NCBI RefSeq assembly: GCF_001715975.1
Contig: NZ_MARB01000015.1
Span: forward strand, 1 to 64,000
DNA length: 64,000 bases
Origin: Candidatus Thiodiazotropha endolucinida
GTDB taxonomy: Bacteria; Pseudomonadota; Gammaproteobacteria; Chromatiales; Chromatiaceae
Direction: 5' to 3'
Below, in pieces: positions 50,732-59,700 of this stretch; the stretch's first letter is position 1, and every line of letters starts with the position of its first letter. The position numbers and the translations under genes were made by a program. Under the pieces are notes generated by a model, which was not told where the DNA came from, did no database searches, and saw nothing but the letters and a program-made list of their open reading frames with translations.

Positions 50732-51861
50732 AGTGCCTGTTCGCATCTCTGCGTCAGTTCGATAGCCTGTCTGACATAACCCTTATACCATTCATTGACG
50801 GTCAGAATAAATTCGGACAAGGACTCGGCATCATCCGGATCGTTTATGTAGTCGCTCACTTTGAAAGGGGGAAAGACAGTGGCCGCGGTACAGGTACGTG
50901 TCAGTCGCTTGTCGAAATTGGCGACCGCGATGGGTACGATCAGTGGCTCAATATCGGCCGCCAGCGCCAGACGGAATGCCCCGGCCTTGAACGGACCGGG
51001 TGACTCCTCGGTGTAGTAGCAGCGTCCCTCCGGACAGATGATGATGTTGTCCCCCTGTTGCAGCCTTTCCAGTGCCTGTTCAATGAACTGGCGGTTGCGT
51101 TGCTCGCGGGTCAGGTGACGATCGCGATCCTCCTCATCGACCTCGCCAGGGTAGACATAGAGATACTCAAGGCGGTCGAAATATTGCTGAAAACCGTACC
51201 AATCGAGCGCCGGCTTTTTCACCACCCTGATCGGCGCTTCATGATATTTCGGGTAGATCACCATGCTCGATACGAAGTGGGTGTCCAGGGTCAGGCGAAA
51301 ATCATTCGGCAGCATATTGTCGGTATGGTTTTCCAGATGATTCATGATAAACAGATGCCCTGAGGAGTCGGGCAGGTGCTCCTCGCCAGCCACGTTATAG
51401 TGGGTCTGCTCAAACAACGCCCGGAATGCCCGCATACAGTGATGTCTCACTTCCCTTGGCGTCTGATCCTCGGGAGCATTGGCAACGCTTTCATAAATAC
51501 GTTGCAGTCCCTGATAAAAATGGAGTTCATCGTGCACCTTTTCCAGGATATCCAGAGACAACCGCGCCAGGTTGCGCTCATTTTCATCCTCGCCATGATT
51601 ACGGATCAGTTCCAAGGTACCGAACGCATCGGAGAGCGTCAGTCTGTTTTCCAGCAGATAGGGGATTTTGTGCAGCGGCGAGGTTACATGCAGGGTAGCG
51701 GCATTCTGTTCCAGTAATGCGGTTACAGCCAACGTCTCTTTATGATAGCGCCTTGCAATCAATTGGGTCCGGGCCATACGCAGCCGATTGCCGATCAACC
51801 AGATCACCCGTTCCATTAGTTCTGTTGCGAACAACGGTTCCCGGTGACACAGCGCCGTCAA
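50728..51861 (-). CDS. PlsC-like acyltransferase (distal part of an interrupted gene)
   Basis: The open frame has an acyltransferase domain: HLFIMNHLENHTDNML (the NH-x-x-x-D-like motif I), a later ICPEGRCYY (the PEG motif III) and FKAGAFRLALAADIEPLIVPI (motif IV). Its substrate is likely glycerol-3-phosphate or lysophospholipid, but this is not shown. No ribosome-binding site or good start is present at TTG 51861; coding sense continues in the same frame to 52071, where an amber codon separates it from the cNMP-binding part. It is therefore probably the rear of one longer gene. Confidence 0.75.
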   Translation of the reverse strand: MTALCHREPLFATELMERVIWLIGNRLRMARTQLIARRYHKETLAVTALLEQNAATLHVTSPLHKIPYLLENRLTLSDAFGTLELIRNHGEDENERNLARLSLDILEKVHDELHFYQGLQRIYESVANAPEDQTPREVRHHCMRAFRALFEQTHYNVAGEEHLPDSSGHLFIMNHLENHTDNMLPNDFRLTLDTHFVSSMVIYPKYHEAPIRVVKKPALDWYGFQQYFDRLEYLYVYPGEVDEEDRDRHLTREQRNRQFIEQALERLQQGDNIIICPEGRCYYTEESPGPFKAGAFRLALAADIEPLIVPIAVANFDKRLTRTCTAATVFPPFKVSDYINDPDDAESLSEFILTVNEWYKGYVRQAIELTQRCEQAL

Positions 51862-52071
51862 CGCTTCAGCTGTGAATACCAGGGCACAGACTGAATCACT
51901 GGCGATTGCGGATACCTGATAGTGATTGGGTTCGACCAGGGCGGACCAGCCGAATGCCTGCCCTGTGCTCTCCAGGCTATTGAGAAAAAAACAGATCTTG
52001 CCATCACTGCTGCAATACCAGAGCTCGATCCGTCCGCTGACAAGCAGGTAGAACTTCTCTGCCTCACCTCC

Positions 52072-52740
52072 CTACTGAAACAGTGTTGTGCCAGGGTTCA
52101 CGCGAATCATTCGCCCCAATGACAACATGGATCGTAAATGATGGTCTGACATGGCTTCAAAAAAAGTGACGTGGCGCAGAAACCTGAAGGTTGACTCCTG
52201 ATCGCTGCCCAGGTTCTCAAACTCGACAAGCGGGTCTGATCCCCGGGTTCTCATTGCGGCGGCAGGTTCCACCATGTTTCTCCCTTCGACACCGCTACTG
52301 GCGATCAGGCGGTCCCTGTTATGTTCAAGTCGACGCGCCAGAACTATCGCCACGCGGCGTAAAAGCGTGTAGGCGATGAGTGGTGACTCTGCCATCAACT
52401 CAGTTAACAGTGTTCTCGGAATACGTATGAAGCTGCACTCCCTTTCACAGCGCACGGTCACTGTATGGCGATAGGGTGCGCGAAACACAGACCAGCCAAT
52501 CAGTGCCCCAAACTCGCTGTCGGTGCCGACAAGAAGATCATCCATACCTGCCACATGGATCAGAAACTGCACCTTTCCAGTCGCCAAAAAATAGAGTGCA
52601 ATGGCACGATCATGCTGATGCAGCAAAATCTCCCCTTGATCCATTTGCCGCACCTCGGAGCCTTTAGCTAGAAAATCGATCACATCCCTGTTGATATCCT
52701 GGAAGAACGCAAGTTCGGAAAGTTCAGAGGCATCCATCAT
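52072..52740 (-). CDS. Cyclic-nucleotide-binding domain protein (front part of an interrupted gene)
   Basis: The 222-residue open part carries one full CNB domain (FFQDINRDVIDFLAKG, GEILLHQHDRAIALYFLATGKVQFL, and FGALIGWSVFRAPYRHTVTVRCERECSFIRI) and begins a second (HVTFFEAMSDHHLRSMLSLGRMIRVNPGTTLF). No helix-turn-helix follows, so it is a sensory rather than a Crp-type regulator. ATG 52740 has AAGGGTGA upstream; ATG 52764 is open too. The ligand may be cAMP, cGMP or something else; the domain's key residues were not resolved. Confidence 0.75.
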   Translation of the reverse strand: MMDASELSELAFFQDINRDVIDFLAKGSEVRQMDQGEILLHQHDRAIALYFLATGKVQFLIHVAGMDDLLVGTDSEFGALIGWSVFRAPYRHTVTVRCERECSFIRIPRTLLTELMAESPLIAYTLLRRVAIVLARRLEHNRDRLIASSGVEGRNMVEPAAAMRTRGSDPLVEFENLGSDQESTFRFLRHVTFFEAMSDHHLRSMLSLGRMIRVNPGTTLFQ

Positions 52741-52875
52741 CACGATCACCCTTTTTAAGAGCATGTCACTTATTATTGTCTCTTCTCAACATCGATGTGA
52801 TTTGAATATTCAAACGACAATATTATTGGCCCTGCATCACTAACCACACCCCTATTACTAATCTATAGTAGATAT

Positions 52876-53832
52876 ATGCGGCGCCAATTCAAACCGGAAC
52901 ACACCAAGCCAAGGGATTTTGATCTTTTCTGGCAGGAGACGCTGAGCAAACTTGAGAAGGTCGATCCGGATCCGATAATCGCAGGCGTGGAACATTCGCC
53001 CAACCACCCGGAACTTGTACTGGAGTATGTGGAATTTGTGTCATTGGACGATGTGCGCATTACCGGGCTGCTCACTCATTGGAAGGATGATCTGCCACGG
53101 CCGCTGGTTGTTTACAGCCACGGTTACGGCTCTCAATGCATGCCTCAATGGTCATGGGTGAGTTTCGGGCTAAATTGCTTTGGCGTGGATATTCGTGGCT
53201 TTGGCCGCTCTCATGACGCACTTCGAGAGTACTCTCACTGGGGCTGGGTATTGACGGGCATCCAAGCACCGGAGACCTCAGTGATAAGAGGCGCCGTCTG
53301 CGATTACATTCAAGGCGCAAGAGTCGCTGAGCAACTGCTCCCCAACCCGACCACCCACCATACCTATCAGGGTGTCAGTTTTGCAGGTGCACTGGCACTT
53401 AAATCCGCATCGGTACTGGGGTCGCCCGACCTGCTGGCAGTAGGTGTTCCCACATTCGGTTGGACTGAAGGACGCTATATCTTCGTCAAATCGGGCTCCG
53501 GCGCACAGATTAATCACTATCTCGCCAACCATCCGGAACGATTGGATGATGTGATGCTGGTGATGCGTTACTTTGATCCTGTCAATTTTGCCGATGGCGT
53601 GCACTGTCCCGCTCTCATTGGCCTGGGGCTCAAAGATGATGTGGTGCCGGCCAAGACAGTCTATGCCATTGCCAACCATCTGGTTGGGAAGAAGGAGATT
53701 ATGGAGTTTCCCGTCAGCCATACCGATTTGCCGGAGGAGCGTCTTTGGGATCGTTTTGAACAATATTGGTTGACACTGACGATTGAGGGTATCAGCGAGG
53801 GTTTTGGATCGAAACCCCTCCATTTCGATTGA
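52876..53832 (+). CDS. Acetyl xylan esterase / cephalosporin-C deacetylase-like hydrolase
   Basis: The 318-residue protein has the AXE1 fold start (FKPEHTKPRDFDLFWQETLSKL), an alpha/beta hydrolase core with PLVVYSHGYGS and VDIRGFGRS, the nucleophile Ser168 in YQGVSFAGALAL (GxSxA, where most members have GxSxG), Asp254/255 in GLKDDVVP and His282 in VSHTDL. There is no signal peptide, so it acts in the cytoplasm. Its substrate could be an acetylated sugar or antibiotic-like molecule. It is divergent from the cNMP-binding gene. Confidence 0.88.
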   Translation: MRRQFKPEHTKPRDFDLFWQETLSKLEKVDPDPIIAGVEHSPNHPELVLEYVEFVSLDDVRITGLLTHWKDDLPRPLVVYSHGYGSQCMPQWSWVSFGLNCFGVDIRGFGRSHDALREYSHWGWVLTGIQAPETSVIRGAVCDYIQGARVAEQLLPNPTTHHTYQGVSFAGALALKSASVLGSPDLLAVGVPTFGWTEGRYIFVKSGSGAQINHYLANHPERLDDVMLVMRYFDPVNFADGVHCPALIGLGLKDDVVPAKTVYAIANHLVGKKEIMEFPVSHTDLPEERLWDRFEQYWLTLTIEGISEGFGSKPLHFD

Positions 53833-53896
53833 TAGCTTTCTACCGTAATTAAAGCGTTTCCGTCCTTATCGAGGCCAGGCAACGACGTTTACCGCA

Positions 53897-54190
53897 TTAT
53901 CTTTTATGCGCAGAGTATTTTTTATAGCGCCTCAACGAGTAGAGAGAAAGCGTGGAGAGGAGCAATAATTCAACAGGAAACAGCACAATCAGATCGACTC
54001 TGATATTGCACTCGCCTGTGCAGTTTTCCAAAACCCAAGTCTCATAGGCAATGGGCAGTAGCAACATCACGGCAGACAGCGCCTGCAGGCCCTGTTTTGA
54101 GTGGATATAGAGTGCAAAAAAGAAGACGCCCATGGCGGCACAGATGAGAAGGAAAAGATAGTAGACCAGGATCAACATATTCAAAGACAC
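53897..54190 (-). CDS. Small membrane protein of unknown function (97 aa)
   Basis: The product has three hydrophobic helices (about 4-28, 35-52 and 63-85), a short Cys-containing loop (ENCTGECNIR) and a basic tail (RRYKKYSAHKR). The first start is GTG 54190; ATG at 54178 is also possible. It was not recognised and lies between an esterase and the YcgR-like gene with no sign of an operon. Confidence 0.6.
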   Translation of the reverse strand: MSLNMLILVYYLFLLICAAMGVFFFALYIHSKQGLQALSAVMLLLPIAYETWVLENCTGECNIRVDLIVLFPVELLLLSTLSLYSLRRYKKYSAHKR

Positions 54191-54305
54191 AATCTCAAAA
54201 CCACTATACAGATCATAGCCGACTGCCAGGATACAACAGTGCCGCGCCTATGTCGCTTGTCAGTGACGCCCGACCAGGGGGTCGGCCGGTCAGCCGGATC
54301 CAACG

Positions 54306-54974
54306 TCAGCCTCGCTCCCTGGCGATACTACCCAAGACATAGGAACAGAGTACCAGTTGCTGAAATCGATTCAGACCGCGAAACTCCAATCCATGGACAA
54401 AGGTGTTTTTGCCATCCCTGCCTGCCGTCTCGCGAATATTGCGAATCACACCCATGATTTTCAGCATGTCTTCCCCACCGCATACCGACAAGGTATAGAT
54501 CACCTGAACTACATCACCGACTTTACCAAGCGTTTGCCGGTCTAATATCCGGGCTCCCGTACTACTGATATCGGAAATGATGACAGATCGTTTCTTCTCC
54601 CCCCCCGAGGCGCCTTGGGGCCAGACAACTTCCGCACTTATTTCAGTCGGCACCCGTGGTGCGTTGCGCACGACGGCGCTCTCCACATCCGACGGATAGG
54701 AGAGATGGATATGTGGATAGGGTTTAGATGATGCATTCAGGACTTGCGAAACAAATCCGAATATATTGCTGCCCTGTAACATCCTGACCGTAAAACTCTG
54801 ACCATCGCGCACGATAATCGGTTTTCCGTGTTTACGGGGTGTCGTGATCACCAGACTGTGACCAGGTAGAAAGCCGATCAGGGTGGCCGCAAAGCGCTCG
54901 GCGTTTTCATTGGGTGGCGCCCACTGCAACTGCAGTACATCACCAATCTGCAAGTATCTGACACTGTCAGGCAA
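54306..54974 (-). CDS. YcgR-like PilZ domain protein
   Basis: The 222-residue protein has the two-part YcgR architecture: an N-terminal PilZN-like domain (about 1-100, LQIGDVLQLQWAPP, GFLPGHSLVITTPRK) and a C-terminal PilZ domain with the c-di-GMP motifs RNAPR (about 106-110) and DISSTGARI (about 136-144). YcgR slows flagellar rotation when c-di-GMP is high. No flagellar gene is in the window, so the partner is not known. The start is probably TTG 54974 with GGGAG upstream. Confidence 0.88.
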   Translation of the reverse strand: MPDSVRYLQIGDVLQLQWAPPNENAERFAATLIGFLPGHSLVITTPRKHGKPIIVRDGQSFTVRMLQGSNIFGFVSQVLNASSKPYPHIHLSYPSDVESAVVRNAPRVPTEISAEVVWPQGASGGEKKRSVIISDISSTGARILDRQTLGKVGDVVQVIYTLSVCGGEDMLKIMGVIRNIRETAGRDGKNTFVHGLEFRGLNRFQQLVLCSYVLGSIARERG

Positions 54975-55211
54975 GGCCTCACTCCCATGCGGCTTATGTT
55001 AATATTGAATCACAAATCGACTAAAACCAGCTGCTATGATTCAGCACATAACAATCTGTGGCAAGCATTTGTCAGTCTAGGGCACGTAAATACGTATTGA
55101 CCCGGCAGAGACAATATGCCCAGCGATTACATGTCTTTAAATAATGCGAATTTTTTATTTTAAAAACAAGTAGCTGTTAAGATTAGTTTAAGTCCTTTAA
55201 ATCGGCAAACG

Positions 55212-55931
55212 ATGATTTTTGTGCTTGACGACAATCCGGATACGCCATTTCCTGACGTTTCACTCGCGGAACGCGAGCCGGACGGGTTACTGGCGGTGGG
55301 CGGCGATCTAACGCCTCAACGGCTGATCCAGGCTTATCAGCTGGGAATATTTCCCTGGTTCACAGAGGGAGAACCCATACTCTGGTGGTCGCCGGACCCA
55401 CGCACCGTACTCTATCCCGAAAAGATAAAAATCAGTCGCAGCCTGAGAAAAGTATTAAAAAAAAATGTCTATAAAGTATCCTTTGATCAAGACTTCGAGG
55501 CTGTAATCAGGGGTTGCGCGGCGCCGCGTGAAAACTCGCCTGGAACATGGCTGGTACCCGAGATGATCGATGCCTATCGCCAACAACACCAGCTGGGAAT
55601 GGCACACTCCGTAGAGGTATGGCGCAACGACGAGCTGGTGGGCGGCCTATACGGCATGGCCATAGGCGCTGTCTTCTTCGGTGAATCGATGTTCAGCCGT
55701 ACGTCCGACAGTTCCAAAATCGCTCTGGTTCACCTCAGTCGAAGACTGACTCAGTGGGGGTTCAAGATGATCGATTGTCAGGTCTATACCAATCATCTGG
55801 CCAGTCTGGGAGCTGAAGAGATACCCAGGTCCAGTTTTTGCACCGACCTCGATCGCTGGACCCGGCTTGAAGGACGAACAGGCAGTTGGGCTGACCAGGG
55901 CAGGCACTTTCCAGAGATCGATATATGCTGA
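55212..55931 (+). CDS. aat: Leucyl/phenylalanyl-tRNA-protein transferase Aat
   Basis: Aat adds Leu or Phe to proteins with N-terminal Lys or Arg and so marks them for ClpS/ClpAP. The 239-residue protein has LLAVGGDLTPQRLIQAYQLGIFPWF, PILWWSPDPRTVL, TWLVPEMIDAY and the core GGLYGMAIGAVFFGESMFSR. The next gene overlaps it by 7 bp, so the N-degron enzymes form one unit. Confidence 0.97.
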   Translation: MIFVLDDNPDTPFPDVSLAEREPDGLLAVGGDLTPQRLIQAYQLGIFPWFTEGEPILWWSPDPRTVLYPEKIKISRSLRKVLKKNVYKVSFDQDFEAVIRGCAAPRENSPGTWLVPEMIDAYRQQHQLGMAHSVEVWRNDELVGGLYGMAIGAVFFGESMFSRTSDSSKIALVHLSRRLTQWGFKMIDCQVYTNHLASLGAEEIPRSSFCTDLDRWTRLEGRTGSWADQGRHFPEIDIC

Positions 55932-56695
55932 ATCCGCCTCCAGGATTCGAACAGGAGGCGAGCTATGCTCTCTACATGAGCCAGGTTCACGGCTGCTCCT
56001 ATCTGCCTGGGCGAGAGGCACGCAATCTGTTTCTCGACCCGAATGCGAAAGTCACTCAACACCTCTATCAACAATTGATAGACCGGGGTTTTCGTCGTAG
56101 CGGCTGCTATCTGTATCAACCTGCCTGCCCACAATGCAATGATTGCATCTCCCTGAGGATACCGACGGCACGGTTTCAACCATCTCGCAGCCAACGCCGT
56201 ATCTGGAAACGCAACCTGTCACTTTACGAAGTGAACCCCGGCCCCGCCGGATTCAATGAAGCACACTATCATCTCTATCAGCGATACCTGCTGCAGCGTC
56301 ATCCCGATGGTGCCATGGCATGCAACAGCCCGGGGCAATATTCTCAATTTCTGACCTGCGAATGGGCTGAAACACAATTTATCGAATTCCGTAAGGCCGG
56401 CAAGCTGGCAGCCGTTGCGGTCAGTGATCTGCTCCCGAATGGCACCTCATCCGTGTATACCTTCTTCGACCCCGACATGTCACAGGACAGCCTGGGCATC
56501 TTCGCCCTGCTGTGGCAGATTGACTATTCGCGGGGACTCGGCCTGAAATGGGTCTATCCCGGTTTCTGGATCGAGAGCTGCGAAAAGATGAGCTACAAGT
56601 CCCGCTTTCGTCCGTTTGAGGCCTGGACAGGGCAACAGTGGATAGATCATACTGAACTCGGGAATCGCGGCTACGGAACGAATGACAGGGTCTGA
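55925..56695 (+). CDS. bpt: Arginyl/leucyl-tRNA-protein transferase Bpt (Ate family)
   Basis: Bpt transfers Leu to proteins with N-terminal Asp or Glu, extending the N-degron set of Aat. The 256-residue protein keeps CSYLPGREARNLFLDP, GFRRSGCYLYQPACPQCNDCISLRIPT with the Cys-rich cluster, YQRYLLQRHPDG, and YSRGLGLKWVYPGFWIESCEKMSYKSRFRP. It shares a 7-bp overlap with aat (ATGCTGA), which suggests coupled translation. Confidence 0.95.
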   Translation: MLNPPPGFEQEASYALYMSQVHGCSYLPGREARNLFLDPNAKVTQHLYQQLIDRGFRRSGCYLYQPACPQCNDCISLRIPTARFQPSRSQRRIWKRNLSLYEVNPGPAGFNEAHYHLYQRYLLQRHPDGAMACNSPGQYSQFLTCEWAETQFIEFRKAGKLAAVAVSDLLPNGTSSVYTFFDPDMSQDSLGIFALLWQIDYSRGLGLKWVYPGFWIESCEKMSYKSRFRPFEAWTGQQWIDHTELGNRGYGTNDRV

Positions 56696-56751
56696 CCTGT
56701 AGCTGGCAAACTATTCCATCCCTGGTAAGCGATACTTCGCTGGAGACATTG

Positions 56752-59700
56752 ATGTCCAAACCGATTAGATGCAGCATCTCCGCTATCCTCCTAAGCACTC
56801 TCCTCTCTCTTTTCAGTGGTTGCAACTCCTCCGATAGTGGAGAGACCATAGCTACATCTGTTGAAACTGATGTAGCGCTGAAACAATTCGATCATTGTGA
56901 TGAGTTGAAGTCATACCTGATCAGTACAAGTGAGCAGCAGAGTGCGCTTTCGGCCTATGTGCAAAACTCATCGGTATTACCCCAGGACGACTTTAGCAGT
57001 TCTCCTGAAACCACTGCTGATAGTGGCTCAGGGCAGCCTGCGATCAATCGTGTAAGCGGGACGAATAATCAGGTCGCCGGCGTGGATGAGGCGGATTTCG
57101 TCAAGACAAGTGGTGACTATACCTATCTCCTTTCTGGCGGGAATTTAATGATTTTACAGACCTGGCCGGCGGATCAGAGCCAGGAGATCTCGAGAACAGA
57201 GATCGATGGCTCACCCAGGGCGCTCTTTTTAAATGACGATATCGTCTGGGTGGTGAGTGACCTGTCGTACCAGAGCTATCCCCAATTCGAGGAGAGCCTG
57301 GCGGCTGATATCGCACCCCGCACCAACCAGACGACCAAGGTCACTCTGCTGCAGGTCACCGATCCCGCGCAACCTGTCCTGATCAGAGAGACCGTGCTTG
57401 AATCAAGCTATGTGGATGCGCGCATGATAGGGCAACAGGTCTATCTGATCGTCACTGCACAACTTGATCTGAGCCCTGTGCTTGAGGACCCGGATAATGT
57501 CGAGATCGATGAGCTGTTACCCTCCCTGGCCGATAACACAGCCCCCTCGGCGAACAGTGACCCCACTACCTCTGTGATCTGTGGTTGCGATGCAGTCTAT
57601 CGACCCGAAATCGCCAATGGCACCGGCACCATGACGATTCTCGGCTTCGATCTGGCGAACCCGCTGGCAACTATTTCCAGCCAGACCATACTGGGTAACA
57701 GCGGCCTGGTCTACGCCAGTCAGGAAAACCTTTACATTGCCAGTGTGGAGGACCAAAACTGGCTCTGGCTGCCGGTGATGGAAGGGGAAGAGGATCCGAC
57801 GCCCTCCACCACCATCCACAAATTCACTCTTCAATCGAATCCCCAATATGTTGCCAGCGGAAGTGTCGATGGCCATCTGCTCAACCAATTCGCCATGGAT
57901 GAGTATCAGGGTACATTGCGCCTGGTGACCACCGAACAGGCCTGGTGGAGTGATGCCGATCCTGAAAACCGACTCTATGTCCTGGAACAGTCGGGTGACC
58001 AACTGATACAACGTGCAGCGATTGATGGTCTCGGCAAGCCTGGAGAGAGTATCTTTGCAGCGCGCTTCGATGAGGACAAGGGCTACCTGGTGACCTTTGA
58101 ACAGATCGACCCTCTGATCACCCTGGATCTCAGTGACACCGGCAATCCACTGGTCGCAGGTGAATTGGAGGTACCGGGATTCTCCACCTATCTGCACCCG
58201 ATCGAGGGGGACCTGATCCTCGCCATCGGTCAGGATACCGATACCAATGGTATCAAGCTGAGCCTGTTCGATATCAGTGATCTCGCCCAACCGGTGTTGC
58301 TCAATGAGCATTTAATCGGTGCCGGCAGCTACTCCGAGGCCGCCTACAACCACCACGCCTTCACCTGGTTCGAGCAGGAGCAGATGCTGGCTATTCCGGT
58401 GACCCATTGGAACAGCTCGGCGCTTGAAGCGATTTTTGATGTGGATGACATATTCAATGGGCTGGAGCTGTTCAAAGTAACCGCGCAACAGGGCATAGAA
58501 CCCTATGCCGCCATCGACCACGATATCTTCTATCGAAATCAAAACAACTCGAGATGGCTCTATCCCGAGGGGATCCGCAGGAGTTTCTTTGTCTCTGATG
58601 AGGCGATGAACAGTTATATCTACTCCATCAGCGAGCGTGGATTTCTGGTCAACGACCTCGCCTCACCGGCGACAAACCTGGCGGAAATAGAACTGCCAAC
58701 CGAAAGTGACAATGTCTATCTCTTCAACGAAGCGCAACTGGCACGATTCGATTCATGTGATGAAGTCAAGTCATTTCTGGTCGATACCAATCGTCAACAG
58801 AATGATCTTTTGTCTTATGTAGGCGCCTCGTCCGGTGGTGATTTCAGCAGCGCCCCCATATCAGGACCCGCCCCTCTGCCGGACTTTGACTCGGGGCAGA
58901 GTGAATCACAACCCTCTGTCAATAGCGTAACCGGCACCAATAATCAGGTCGCCGGCGTGGATGAGCCAGACTTCATCAAGACCACCGGTAACCACACCTA
59001 CCTGCTATCCGGCAGTAATCTGGTGATTATGCAAACCTGGCCGGCAGCCGAAAGCCAGGAATTATCGAGAACACAGATCGATGGTAACCCCAGGGCGATG
59101 TTTCTTTATGAGGATATAGTCTGGGTGGTAAGTGATCTGACGCAATCCAACTATCCACAATTCGCAGAGAGTCTTACAGCGGATTTCGCACCCAGAATCC
59201 ACCGGATGACCAAGGTCTCGCTATTCCGGATCAGCGATCCACAACAACCCAGCCTGATCAGGGAGACGGTATTCGAATCGAGCTATGTGGATGCGCGCAG
59301 AATCGGTCAACATGTCTATCTGATTGTGAGCGCGCTGATCGACCTGAACCCTGCGCTTGACGATCCCATCAATGTGGAGATCGATGAACTGCTGCCGATT
59401 CAGTCCGATAACACAGCTCCCGGGACAGAGACTCAACCCGACACCTCGTCGATCTGTGGTTGTGACGCAATCTATCGGCCTGAAATCCCCAACGGCACCG
59501 GTACCCTGACGATTCTCAATTTCGATCTGGCCAACCCGTTGGCTGTTACTTCCAGCCAGACCATCCTGGGCAACACCGGTTTGGTCTATGCCAGTCGGGA
59601 TAACCTCTACATCGCCAGTGTCGAGGATAATTTCTGGACCTGGTTGCCTGTGATGCTAGGGGGAGCTGATCTGACAGTTACCACCACCATCCATAAATTC

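Larger units (their letters stand above)
50728..52740 (-). pseudogene. cNMP-binding / acyltransferase fusion gene interrupted by one in-frame TAG
   Basis: If the TAG at 52072-52074 is ignored, one frame of about 670 codons joins two cyclic-nucleotide-binding domains to an acyltransferase. The stop lies in the second domain, where NPGTTLFQ, stop, GGEAEKFYLLVSGRIELWY matches the expected CNB consensus of LFRQGDxAEKFYLL with Gln at the stop. A CAG to TAG change would explain it. GGGAGGTGAG follows the stop directly, so internal reinitiation is possible. Sequencing error and suppression are the alternatives. Confidence 0.75.

Noticed and set aside
52072-52074. TAG read as pyrrolysine or another recoded residue
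   Set aside because: The position corresponds to Gln in a binding-domain loop, not a methylamine-type active site, and no recoding signal is visible.
57517-58311. A 264-codon minus-strand frame inside the propeller lipoprotein
   Set aside because: A shadow frame; a similar shadow appears at the matching place in the second repeat, as expected from the duplication.
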